Below, piece by piece: positions 56,855-64,000 of a DNA stretch of 64,000 nucleotides. Origin of the DNA: Pseudomonadota bacterium (GTDB taxonomy: Bacteria > Pseudomonadota > Gammaproteobacteria > Burkholderiales > Rhodocyclaceae); NCBI GenBank assembly GCA_018261905.1, contig JAGTRU010000010.1, positions 1-64,000 on the forward strand. Direction: 5' to 3'. Every line of letters begins with the position of its first letter. Position 1 is the stretch's first letter. The notes under the pieces were generated by a model. The model searched no databases. It was given only the letters and a program-made list of their open reading frames with translations, and was not told where the DNA came from. Both the position numbers and the translations under genes were made by a program.

Positions 56855-57660
56855 GGTTGGACTCCTTCCCGAGTGGTGAATTTGTAGGCATCCATGGCGA
56901 TTACGTAGTCGTCGATGCCGGCGTGGAAGCGTTCGGCCCGCGCTGTGTCGCCGGCCGCTCCGAGTGCGACAAACAAGGGCAGCAAATGTTCATCGCTCGG
57001 ATGCGCTTGTCCTGCTCCCGGCGCCTGTTGGCGGTAATCGAGCAGGGCGGCGAGGTCGCGAGCCTGCAGGCGTTCGGCCAGCCAGTCGGCGAACTGGCGC
57101 ACATAGGCCGGCGTCTGGCCGTTGCTGCGGGCGGCCAACTGGTAGTCGCCCAGGTTGTGGGTCAGGTTGCCGGAAGCGATGACGAGAAAGCCCCGGCCGG
57201 CCAGCGGGGCCAGCGCCCGGCCCAGGGCGTAGGCCTGGGCCGGGCCGCCCCGGCTCTGGATGGAGAGCGGGATGACCGGCACATCGGCCTCCGGGAACAT
57301 CAGGCGCAACGGTACCCAGGCGCCGTGGTCGAGACCGCGGCCGGCATCGGTGGCGACCGGCAGGCCGGCGGCCTCGAGCGCCGCGACCACTTCGCGGGAG
57401 GCTTCGCGGCAGCCGGTGGCCGGGTAGCGCAGGCGGTACAGTTCGTCCGGGAAACCCCAGAAGTCGTGGATGGTTTCCGGCCGCTCGGCAAAGCCGACGG
57501 TCGGCACGGCCGTGTTCCAGTGGGCGCTGATCACGACGATGGCGCGCGGCAGCGGCAGGGCGGCGGCGGCCGCTGCCATGGCGGCGCCGGCGGCGCCCGG
57601 ACGGAGGGCAAAAGTCGGCGCCCCGTGGGGGACGAAGAGCGTGCTGGTGGGCTGGATCAT
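56851..57660 (-). CDS. LigB/DODA-type extradiol dioxygenase family protein (YgiD-like)
   Basis: A 269-residue class III extradiol dioxygenase fold. Metal-ligand histidines are likely in VPHGAP (H12), ISAHWNT and LDHGAWVPL, with ASGNLTHNLG further on, as in YgiD/DOPA-dioxygenase proteins that bind Zn or Fe. First gene of an operon with b561 and two YceI genes, divergent from a LysR regulator. The physiological substrate is not known. Confidence 0.9.
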   Translation of the reverse strand: MIQPTSTLFVPHGAPTFALRPGAAGAAMAAAAAALPLPRAIVVISAHWNTAVPTVGFAERPETIHDFWGFPDELYRLRYPATGCREASREVVAALEAAGLPVATDAGRGLDHGAWVPLRLMFPEADVPVIPLSIQSRGGPAQAYALGRALAPLAGRGFLVIASGNLTHNLGDYQLAARSNGQTPAYVRQFADWLAERLQARDLAALLDYRQQAPGAGQAHPSDEHLLPLFVALGAAGDTARAERFHAGIDDYVIAMDAYKFTTREGVQP

Positions 57661-57755
57661 GGTGCGGACTCGGGAAGTGATGGGCGAACTTTAGTCTCCC
57701 TTTTTGCAACGAAATAGCACACAATGTGCAAATCTTTATTGCGTGATTTGCAACA
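57661..57755. promoter_or_regulatory. Divergent promoter region with nested inverted repeats (LysR operator candidate)
   Basis: This 95-bp AT-rich spacer separates the dioxygenase operon and the LysR gene. GCACA-CAA-TGTGC (57717-57729) is nested in TTTGCA (57703-57708) ... TGCAAA (57727-57732), and TTTGCAAC appears again at 57748, just before the lysR start. Such dyads near a divergent LysR gene are typical regulator sites. Confidence 0.55.
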
Positions 57756-58637
57756 ATGGATAGACTCGATGCCATGCAGATTTTTGTTCGGGTCGCCGAG
57801 CTGGGCAGCTTTTCCGCCGCCGCGCTGCAACTCGGCGTCGCTCGTTCGGCCGTTACCCGGCAAATTGCTGCCCTCGAGGCGCACCTCGGCGTCAAGCTGA
57901 TGGCGCGCAGTACGCGGCGCCTGACGCTGACCTCGGGCGGCACCGCCTACCTGGAAAAATGCCGGGTCATCCTCAATCTGGTCGAAGCCGCCGAAACCGA
58001 TGTCGCGGCCGAACGCCTGACGCCGCGTGGAAATATCCACATCAGCCTGCCGCTCAGCTTCGGCATCAAACGGCTGGCGCCGCTGCTGCTGGATTTCTCG
58101 CAGCGCTATCCGGAGGTCGGTCTCGACATGGATTACAGCGACCGCCGGGTCAAGCTGATCGAAGAGGGCATCGACCTCTCCATCCGCATCACCCGCCGTC
58201 TCGACCCCGGCGATGTGGCGCGCAAGATCGGCACCAGCCGCCTGCTGGTCATCGCCTCGCCAGACTATCTGGCCCGCCATGGACAACCGCAACATCCGGC
58301 CGAACTGGTACATCACGAATGCCTCGGCTATACCGCCGGCGGTGCGGTGCAGAGCTGGTCCTTCATGGTCGACGGCGGGCTGGAAAATTTCCCGGTGCAT
58401 AGCCGGATCCACGCCAACAACGGCGATGTGTTGAGCGAGGCGGCGGCGCAGGGACTGGGCATTACCTGCCAGCCCGATTTCATCATCGAACGCTATCTCG
58501 CCGCCGGCAGCCTGGCTCCTATCCTCGGCGACTTCCCCATTCCCGAACTGGGCATCTACGCCATGCTGCCGAGCAACCGTCACGTGCCGCACCGGGTCCG
58601 GGTGCTGATGGATTTCCTGGCCGCCGGCCTGGCCTGA
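57756..58637 (+). CDS. LysR-family transcriptional regulator
   Basis: A 293-residue LTTR. N-terminal winged helix-turn-helix (MDRLDAMQIFVRVAELGSFSAAALQLGVARSAVTRQIAALEAHLGVKLMARSTRRLTLT) and a C-terminal effector domain (GNIHISLPLSFGIKRLAPLL...DLSIRI...GLGITCQPDFIIERYL) of the CrgA/PA4477-like type. Likely autoregulatory and controlling the divergent dioxygenase-b561-YceI operon. No DNA signal upstream other than the shared spacer. Confidence 0.95.
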   Translation: MDRLDAMQIFVRVAELGSFSAAALQLGVARSAVTRQIAALEAHLGVKLMARSTRRLTLTSGGTAYLEKCRVILNLVEAAETDVAAERLTPRGNIHISLPLSFGIKRLAPLLLDFSQRYPEVGLDMDYSDRRVKLIEEGIDLSIRITRRLDPGDVARKIGTSRLLVIASPDYLARHGQPQHPAELVHHECLGYTAGGAVQSWSFMVDGGLENFPVHSRIHANNGDVLSEAAAQGLGITCQPDFIIERYLAAGSLAPILGDFPIPELGIYAMLPSNRHVPHRVRVLMDFLAAGLA

Positions 58638-58715
58638 GCCGCGGCCAACACGGCACATTGATCTCGGCCGCAAAACGCGCCATGCTGCAAGTTGTCACCA
58701 GCGCTTGGCAAGAAA

Positions 58716-58861
58716 CCTTACCGCAGAGGAGCCGAGAAGTTCGTCAAAACCGACGCTGGCTTCTATTTTGGAGCTGACCGAGTAGGTATGCCGAAGAATC
58801 CGGGCAAGCCTTTGTTTTTCTCTGCCTCTCTGCGTCTCCGCGGTTCGCTTGCATTTTCTGG
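58716..58861 (+). repeat. Dispersed terminal-inverted repeat, copy E
   Basis: About 146 bp between lysR and the cytochrome c4 gene. Left end CCTTACCGCAGAGGAGCCGAG, core CCGAAGAATCCGGGCAAGCC, right end CTCTGCGTCTCCGCGGTTC then GCATTTTCTGG. The right end is 18 bp upstream of the cytochrome ATG, so its termini could affect that gene's translation. Confidence 0.88.
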
Positions 58862-58879
58862 AATAAATTCCGACCTCCG

Positions 58880-59593
58880 ATGAAAGCCCCGATTGTCCTC
58901 CTCGTCCTCCTCGTCGCCTGTCTGGCCCGGGCCGAGCCGCCGGCCGCCGGCTGGGCGCCGGGCCCCGATCAATGGAACGCCGATGACCTTGAAAAGGACG
59001 AAGCCCTGGCCAGAATCGGCGATATCGCCAAGGGGCGGGCGGTGTACGAACTTTGTCGCGCCTGTCACCTGCCTTCCGCGGCCGGTCGTCCGGACGGCTC
59101 GTTTCCCCAGTTGGCCGGCCAGCACAGCACCGTCCTGATCAAGCAGATGGCCGACATCCGGGCCGGTCGCCGCGACAATCCGATGATGTTTCCTTTTGCT
59201 GCCAGCCTGGTCGACCCGCAGGAACTGGCCGATGTCGCGGCCTACATCAACAGCCTCTGTATTCCGCCGGCGCATGGTCGCTATGCCGGGCCCGATGCCG
59301 CCACCGTGGTCGCCACCGGCAAGGTCCTCTACGAGAAGCAATGCATCGGCTGCCACGGGCCAAGCGGCGAGGGCAACAAGGCGAAGTTCTATCCGGTGAT
59401 CGCCGGCCAGCATTACAAATACCTGCTGCGCCAGATGGTGGAAATCCGCGACGGCCGTCGGCGCAACGCCAATCCGGAAATGGTCGCCCGCATCAGGCAT
59501 TACGACGACCCGCAGTTGCTGGCCATTGCCGCCTACCAGGCGAGTCTGGTGATGCCCGGCGCGATGTGCGCCGTCCCGGCGGAGAAAAAATAG
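58880..59593 (+). CDS. Diheme cytochrome c4-like protein
   Basis: A 237-residue periplasmic protein with signal peptide (MKAPIVLLVLLVACLARA-E) and two class I cytochrome c domains, heme sites CRACH (59-63) and CIGCH (155-159). Each domain ends with a conserved Met-containing loop (MMFPFAASL, NPEMVARI) that can supply the distal ligand. The two-domain layout fits cytochrome c4, an electron donor to terminal oxidases. It also has the typical LAGQH and IAGQHYKYL sequences. Confidence 0.93.
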   Translation: MKAPIVLLVLLVACLARAEPPAAGWAPGPDQWNADDLEKDEALARIGDIAKGRAVYELCRACHLPSAAGRPDGSFPQLAGQHSTVLIKQMADIRAGRRDNPMMFPFAASLVDPQELADVAAYINSLCIPPAHGRYAGPDAATVVATGKVLYEKQCIGCHGPSGEGNKAKFYPVIAGQHYKYLLRQMVEIRDGRRRNANPEMVARIRHYDDPQLLAIAAYQASLVMPGAMCAVPAEKK

Positions 59594-59681
59594 TCCCGGG
59601 GGCCGGGGCGGGGCGAACGAAATGGCGCGCCAACGACTCCAACCGGAGTCAGCCCGTCTTTTTACTCGAGGAGTGATTTCC

Positions 59682-60587
59682 GTGCGGCCGCCCTTTGTTC
59701 TTGCCTCGCTACTCTGCAGCATGCTCCTGGCGCTGAATGTCCGCGCCGAGGGCAGTCCGTTGCCGGCGAACGGCAAGCGGGCCGGGCTGGAAATCGTCGT
59801 CGACGAGCAGGGCTGGGGGGCGGTCAATACGCGCGATATCCAGAAAGTGCTCTATTCGGTGGCGGATACATTGCTGCCGCCGACTTCGCCGAAAACCCAG
59901 TTGCGCATCCGGGTCAGTCATACCGACAGCAATCCGATCGCCCTCTACGATCGCGGCCCGACAGGTGAGTACCTGATCCGCCTGCACGCCAACCGGGCTC
60001 GCTGGCATCTTTATGTCTACGAGTTCGCCCACGAGTTGTGCCACGTTCTTTCCAACTACGACCGGGCCGGCGCCGATGTCGTGCGCCGCAACCAGTGGCT
60101 GGAAGAAACGCTGTGCGAAACGGCATCGCTCTATGCCCTGGGCAGTCTCGGGACGCAGTGGGCCGAGGCCTCGGCCGATCCACAACTGGTCAAGCAGGCG
60201 GCCGGTTTGCGGCGCTTCTTCCGGAGCCTGGTCACCGAGGGGCATCGCAATCTTCCCGAGGGCAGCGAACTCGACGACTGGCTGCGGCAACATGTCGCGC
60301 ATCTCTGCGACGACCCCTATCAGCGCGAGATCAACGACCTGCTGGCCAAGTCCATGGTGCCGCTTTTCTTCGCCGATCCCAGCGGCTGGGACGCCATCGC
60401 CTACATGAACCTGCATCCCGACGATGCGACGGCCAGCGTCGACGAGTTTCTCGGGCATTGGCGGGCCAATGCGCCGGAACGGGACCAGGCCTTTGTCGCC
60501 AGACTTTCCAGCCTGTTTGTCGGAGCCCTGGCCAATACCAAGTATTCGCAGGCGGACACCGATCTTCCGGGCTCGGCCGCCCGCTAA
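59682..60587 (+). CDS. Putative exported zinc metallopeptidase, HExxH motif
   Basis: A 301-residue protein of no family I can name. Signal peptide MRPPFVLASLLCSMLLALNVRA-E; HELCH (117-121) in YVYEFAHELCHVLSNYD is a zincin motif, and the following WLEETLCETASLYAL offers Glu ligands as in gluzincin-like enzymes. The start is GTG 59682 with GAGGAG eight nt upstream; an earlier ATG at 59622 would bury the signal peptide. It follows the c4 gene by 88 bp on the same strand. Substrate unknown. Confidence 0.75.
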   Translation: MRPPFVLASLLCSMLLALNVRAEGSPLPANGKRAGLEIVVDEQGWGAVNTRDIQKVLYSVADTLLPPTSPKTQLRIRVSHTDSNPIALYDRGPTGEYLIRLHANRARWHLYVYEFAHELCHVLSNYDRAGADVVRRNQWLEETLCETASLYALGSLGTQWAEASADPQLVKQAAGLRRFFRSLVTEGHRNLPEGSELDDWLRQHVAHLCDDPYQREINDLLAKSMVPLFFADPSGWDAIAYMNLHPDDATASVDEFLGHWRANAPERDQAFVARLSSLFVGALANTKYSQADTDLPGSAAR

Positions 60588-60719
60588 GGCGGGGTTCGGC
60601 CCTTGGCACCGCGGTCGGGGCGGCGGCCAATATATCCGGAAACGAACCGGAACAAGTCCACCGTCGGCGGCGTCTAACCCCTGTCCCGAAGTTTGGGGCA
60701 TTCCCCAAGGAGAATGATC

Positions 60720-61070
60720 ATGAAAAATTCAATCATTGGTAGTCTCGGCCGTGGAATTGCCATAACCACTTTTGCCACGCTCGGCGTGGTCGGCGTTGCC
60801 CAAGCGGATTGGCGCAACAACTATAGCGAAGCCGGGATTTCCGAGCCCGGACATTTTTCCAATTTCGGTGCCAGCGGAATGACGCACGAGTTCGATCAAA
60901 GCCAGTATGACAAGGTAAATACCGGCCCGCTGAGCTCGACCCTGTGGGCTCCCAAGCGGGGAGCACAAGGCCCGATGCGTGATGACGACGAAGCGAGCAG
61001 GATGGCCGCCCAACGGGCGCTCGAAATCGAACGAAGCCTGGGCCCCGTTGGTGGCCGCGGCACCCCGTAA
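60720..61070 (+). CDS. Small exported protein of unknown function
   Basis: A 116-residue protein with signal peptide (MKNSIIGSLGRGIAITTFATLGVVGVAQA-D) and a soluble, acidic mature part (WRNNYSEAGISEPGHFSNFG...) lacking Cys. I recognise no domain. ATG 60720 is chosen because AAGGAG is seven nt before it; the ATG at 60714 abuts that site. It may share the transcript of the metallopeptidase, 132 bp upstream. Confidence 0.7.
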   Translation: MKNSIIGSLGRGIAITTFATLGVVGVAQADWRNNYSEAGISEPGHFSNFGASGMTHEFDQSQYDKVNTGPLSSTLWAPKRGAQGPMRDDDEASRMAAQRALEIERSLGPVGGRGTP

Positions 61071-61107
61071 AACGTCGTAGTTTGACCAAGCAATCGCCGG
61101 AGATGTA

Positions 61108-61131
61108 GAGAGACCACCAGCGTGGTCTCTC
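61108..61131 (+). terminator. Strong hairpin after the small exported gene
   Basis: Perfect 10-bp arms GAGAGACCAC / GTGGTCTCTC with a CAGC tetraloop, 37 bp after the stop. No T-tract follows, so it is either a terminator needing other factors or an mRNA 3'-end stabiliser. The following 61132-61317 holds only short CCCATT repeats and no gene. Confidence 0.5.
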
Positions 61132-61317
61132 GGCCGGCCAGGAAAAGCCCTCTCGGCCGGGTGAGTTGCCTGCCCCGGACTCCAGCGCCGACCCCCTGTT
61201 CCCCATTCCCCATTCCCCATCCTGATACCAGCCGTCCGATGATTTGTCGGGCGTGCGGCATGATCAGATAGCGCCGGCCCAGGGCGCCGCGGGCGAACGG
61301 CGCCGGAAATAAACGCG

Positions 61318-61632
61318 TTGGCTGGGCGTTCCCCGGGTTTGGGAAGGGCTGGCTTGCTACGATGGCGACAATTATTTCTTTATCGTCGATGCCGCCAACC
61401 GCATGGTTCACCACCCGATGAAGCCCGAACTCGACGACAAGGACTTGTCGAACCAGCGCGACCTCAATGGCGTCGCCATCGTCGTCGAGGCGGTCGTTGC
61501 CGCCCGGCGCGGCCAGCACGAGTTCGTGGATTACCTGTGGCCGCGCGGTTCCGGCAGCCAACCGGTGGCCAGGGTGTCGACCAGCGCAGGGTGGTGACCG
61601 CCGGCATCTACGGGACGGCGAGGCTTCATGAT
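61318..61632 (+). pseudogene. Decayed methyl-accepting chemotaxis protein, Cache-domain fragment
   Basis: One frame reads YDGDNYFFIVDAANRMVHHP (from 61358), PELDDKDLSNQRDLNGVA, then EFVDYLWPRGSGSQPVARVS and a stop at 61597. This is the core of a single-Cache chemoreceptor sensor domain (usual form YFFI.D..G..V.HP..PEL.GKDL, FV.Y.WP..G...PV.K.S). The expected end, WVVTAGIY, appears just after in another frame. Both termini and the signalling domain are missing. There is no start codon for this fragment. Confidence 0.72.
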
Positions 61633-61747
61633 GCAGAGAGTCACCGCCCGCGTCGGGCGCGAAGCTCGCGGCGCATTGCCCCACCTCCGAGCAAAAGCAG
61701 TCGGCCACTGATAAGCAGACGGTTCAGGCGAACGGATTTGTCCTAAA

Positions 61748-61904
61748 CCTTACCGCAGAGTCGAAAAGGGGCAGAGAAGAACCTGAAAACAGTGACTTGC
61801 ATCGCTTTTGCAACTCACCCTGAAGGTGGACCGAATAATCCAGGCAAGCCTTCGTTTTTTCCTCAGCATCTCCGCGTCTCTGCGGTTCAATTGCGTTTTC
61901 TGGG
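61748..61904 (+). repeat. Dispersed terminal-inverted repeat, copy F
   Basis: About 157 bp. Left end CCTTACCGCAGAGTCGAAAAG, core CCGAATAATCCAGGCAAGCC, right end CTCCGCGTCTCTGCGGTTC then AATTGCGTTTTCTGG. It lies between the chemoreceptor fragment and the truncated end of the ABC-F gene (stop at 61950). Confidence 0.9.
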
Positions 61905-61949
61905 TTTATTCCTTGCATCCCTATCCGGCGCCGCAGCGCCGGCAGGCGT

Positions 61950-63569
61950 TTATGCCGTCGCGGCTTCGCGCGAGCGCTTGGCCTCGTCGAGCAGGTAGCG
62001 CTGGTAGTCTTCGAGGTCGCCGTCGAACGGCGCGACGCCGCCCTTGGAAACCAGCCAGAATTCGTCGCAGACGGAGCGGAGCAGGGCGCGGTCGTGGCTG
62101 ACCAGCATGACCGTGCCTTCGAACTCGTTGAGCGCGACGGCCAGGGCTTCGCGGGTGTTGAGGTCGAGGTGGTTGGTCGGTTCGTCGAGCAGCAGCAGGT
62201 TGGGGCGCTGCCAGACGATCATGCACAGCACCAGCCTGGCCTTTTCGCCGCCGCTCATGGTGCCGACCGGCTGCTTGACCATCTCGCCGCCGAAATTGAA
62301 GGTGCCGAGGAAATTGCGCAATTCCTGCTCGCGGCCCGGCACGTTGCTGCGGCCGTTGGCGATGGCCTCCTTGGCCAGGCGCACCATGTGTTCGAGCGGC
62401 GTGTCCTGCGGGCGCAGCACATCGAGTTCCTGCTGCGCGAAATAGCCGATGTTCAGGCCCTTGCCTTCGGTGACGTCGCCGGCAATCGCCTGCAGGTCGC
62501 GGGCGATGGTCTTGACCAGCGTGGACTTGCCCTGGCCGTTGGCGCCGAGGATGCCGATGCGCTGGCCGGCCATCACCGAGCGGTTGATGCCGCGCACGAT
62601 GGTCGTCGGCGGCGTGCCGGCCGGCGCGTCTTCGGCCGGCGGGTAGAGGTTCTGCGGTTCCTGGAATTCGAAGGTGAATTCGGCATCGGCCAGCACCGGC
62701 GCGATCTTTTCCATGCGGTCGAGCGCCTTGACCCGGCTCTGCGCCTGCTTGGCCTTGCTCGCCTTGGCCTTGAAGCGGGTGATGAAGGATTGCAGGTGGG
62801 CGATCTTCTCGGCCTGCTTGGCCATGGTCGCCTGTTGCAACAGCATCTGCTCGGCGCGCATGTCTTCGAACTTGCTGTAATTGCCGCCGTAGCGGACCAG
62901 CTTGGCATTGTCGATGTGCAGCGTGACGCCGGTGATGGCGTCGAGAAATTCGCGGTCGTGGCTGATCATGACCAGCGTGCCCTGGTAGCGCTTGAGCCAG
63001 GCTTCGAGCCAGACGAGGGCGTCCAAGTCCAGGTGATTGGTCGGTTCGTCAAGCAGCAGGATATCGGACGGGCACATCAGGGCGCGCGCCAGTTGCAGGC
63101 GCATGCGCCAGCCGCCGGAGAAGCTGTCGACCGGGTTGTGCAGTTCGGACACCTTGAAGCCGAGGCCGAGGATCAGCGACTGGGCGCGCGCTTCGGCATC
63201 GTGCTCGCCGGCATCGTTCAAGGCCATGTAGGCTTCGGCCATGCGCATGCCGTCGTCGCTGGCTTCGGCTTCGAACACTTCGTTGCGGGCGGCGAGCAGC
63301 GGCGTGTCGCCGTCGATGACGAAATCGGTGGCGCTCTGGTCGGTTTCCGGCATTTCCTGCGCTACCTGGCCCATCCGCCATTGCTTGGGAATCGAGTAAT
63401 CGCCGCCGTCTTCGTGCAGCGTGCCGTTCAGTAGTGCAAACAGCGTCGATTTGCCGGCGCCGTTGCGGCCGACCAGGCCGACCTTTTCACCGGGATTGAT
63501 GGTGACCGAGGTCTTGTCGAGCAGCACTTTTGAACTGCGGCGCAGGGTAACGTTCTTGAGGATGATCAT
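61950..63569 (-). CDS. ABC-F family ATPase (YheS/Uup-like), apparently C-terminally truncated
   Basis: A 539-residue soluble protein with two ABC domains and no membrane part. Walker A GRNGAGKST and GANGQGKST, signatures FSGGWRMR and MSGGEKAR, Walker B LLLDEPTNHLD twice, and the interdomain linker (about 235-300) typical of ABC-F ribosome-associated factors. It stops at ...LLDEAKRSREAATA, where relatives continue with a basic linker and coiled coil (total about 630 residues). After the TAA the same frame still encodes a linker-like TPAGAAAPDRDAR before meeting repeat F 45 bp away, so the gene was probably longer once. Confidence 0.9.
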   Translation of the reverse strand: MIILKNVTLRRSSKVLLDKTSVTINPGEKVGLVGRNGAGKSTLFALLNGTLHEDGGDYSIPKQWRMGQVAQEMPETDQSATDFVIDGDTPLLAARNEVFEAEASDDGMRMAEAYMALNDAGEHDAEARAQSLILGLGFKVSELHNPVDSFSGGWRMRLQLARALMCPSDILLLDEPTNHLDLDALVWLEAWLKRYQGTLVMISHDREFLDAITGVTLHIDNAKLVRYGGNYSKFEDMRAEQMLLQQATMAKQAEKIAHLQSFITRFKAKASKAKQAQSRVKALDRMEKIAPVLADAEFTFEFQEPQNLYPPAEDAPAGTPPTTIVRGINRSVMAGQRIGILGANGQGKSTLVKTIARDLQAIAGDVTEGKGLNIGYFAQQELDVLRPQDTPLEHMVRLAKEAIANGRSNVPGREQELRNFLGTFNFGGEMVKQPVGTMSGGEKARLVLCMIVWQRPNLLLLDEPTNHLDLNTREALAVALNEFEGTVMLVSHDRALLRSVCDEFWLVSKGGVAPFDGDLEDYQRYLLDEAKRSREAATA

Positions 63570-63648
63570 GAGCGGAAATTTCGGGGAGGACGCGCATGAT
63601 AGCCAGCCGGGCCTTGCCCGGCCATGACTATTTCGCCAGCGGGGGCTT

Positions 63649-63885
63649 TCAGTCGGCCTTGCTGTTGCGCCGCAACATATACAGGTACAGGGATTCGACC
63701 CGTTCGCGGGCCCATGGCGTGCGTCGCAGAAATTTCAGGCTCGAGGCAATGCTCGGGTCGTGCGTGAAGCAGCGGATGTCGATTTCCTCGCCCAGTCTTT
63801 CCCAGCCGTAATGGGCCTGCAGTTCCTTGATGATGGTTTCGAGGGTGACGCCGTGCAGCGGATTGTTGGCTTGGCTTTGATTCAT
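63649..63885 (-). CDS. VF530/DUF2132 family small protein
   Basis: A 78-residue protein of the VF530 family ([66 protein letters not shown]), an alpha-helical fold with proposed DNA binding. ATG 63885 matches the usual short start; the open frame continues to 63999, but homology begins at NPLHG. No strong ribosome site is seen. The window ends 115 bp upstream with nothing else recognised. Confidence 0.88.
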   Translation of the reverse strand: MNQSQANNPLHGVTLETIIKELQAHYGWERLGEEIDIRCFTHDPSIASSLKFLRRTPWARERVESLYLYMLRRNSKAD

Positions 63886-64000
63886 GGCGAGCTCGCGGGG
63901 CGACTGAAGATTGGCCGCCATGATAAGCCGTCGGCCGGAAAATTTGCGCTTGACGCACTGCATCATATTCCGCAAGAATGACGCCATGCTTCTAGCCAAA

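Noticed and set aside
60896-61708. 270-codon minus-strand frame in 60.9-61.7 kb
   Set aside because: No domain and no start context. It runs through the small exported gene and the chemoreceptor remnant on the other strand.
41853-61904. Repeat family as insertion sequences
   Set aside because: The copies are only about 150 bp with no transposase frame and no obvious target duplications, so they can be non-autonomous elements at most.

Overview
This is a high-GC window of chromosomal DNA. It reads like a betaproteobacterium of the Rhodocyclales (Dechloromonas/Azonexus-like). The pointers are the many c-type cytochromes, a RelA-type (p)ppGpp synthetase, a DUF6502/DUF5666 pair, nifJ beside a dihydroorotate-dehydrogenase-like gene, a compact pqqABCDE operon and several c-di-GMP proteins. 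The assignment is inferred from gene content only. I saw no rRNA or tRNA gene, CRISPR array, complete insertion sequence or prophage.

Layout. 1-8.9 kb: the 5' part of prfB with its programmed frameshift, a PAS-GGDEF-EAL protein, a HAD phosphatase, nifJ and a DHOD-like gene. 9.0-12.8 kb: a TlpA-like thioredoxin, then a minus-strand group (DUF6502 protein, a DUF5666 protein with extreme low-complexity repeats, an outer-membrane-type protein). 13.2-29.9 kb: an electron-transfer island. It has a membrane-anchored Fe-S/FAD oxidoreductase on the minus strand and, on the plus strand, a histidine-rich membrane protein, a 24-heme periplasmic cytochrome, a giant 2781-residue cytochrome with 106 CxxCH motifs plus one terminal CX4CH, an outer-membrane beta-barrel protein with an AMIN-like and TPR periplasmic part, and a CcmI-like heme-maturation protein. 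29.9-38.3 kb: EamA exporter, recJ, an RpfE-like gene, lolC-lolD, and a PstS-like binding protein overlapping a membrane GGDEF-EAL gene. 38.5-43.0 kb: pqqABCDE (with a 24-residue PqqA) and adhP. 43.4-54.8 kb: comEC, two alpha/beta hydrolases, mtfA, a second EamA exporter, relA, a 58-residue membrane protein, ppk1 and an OB-fold secreted protein. 55-58.6 kb: a LysR gene divergent from an operon for an extradiol-dioxygenase-like protein, cytochrome b561 and two YceI proteins. 58.9-64 kb: a diheme cytochrome c4, a putative secreted metallopeptidase, a small secreted protein, a decayed chemoreceptor, an ABC-F ATPase that seems to have lost its C-terminus, and a VF530-family gene.

How the parts may work together. 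The 13-30 kb island has what an electron route across both membranes would need: an NAD(P)H/FAD/Fe-S entry protein, a b-type membrane relay, a lysine-rich 24-heme periplasmic carrier, a giant heme 'wire', an outer-membrane barrel and a maturation factor. This is the most striking system in the window; its role in extracellular or trans-envelope electron transfer is inferred.

A second theme is a family of about 150-bp dispersed repeats with inverted termini (based on CCTTACCGCAGAG...CTCTGCGGT). Six copies lie between 41.8 and 61.9 kb, all in the same orientation and mostly next to stop codons. Two of them sit beside truncated genes (a CDGSH iron-sulfur gene fragment and the ABC-F gene).
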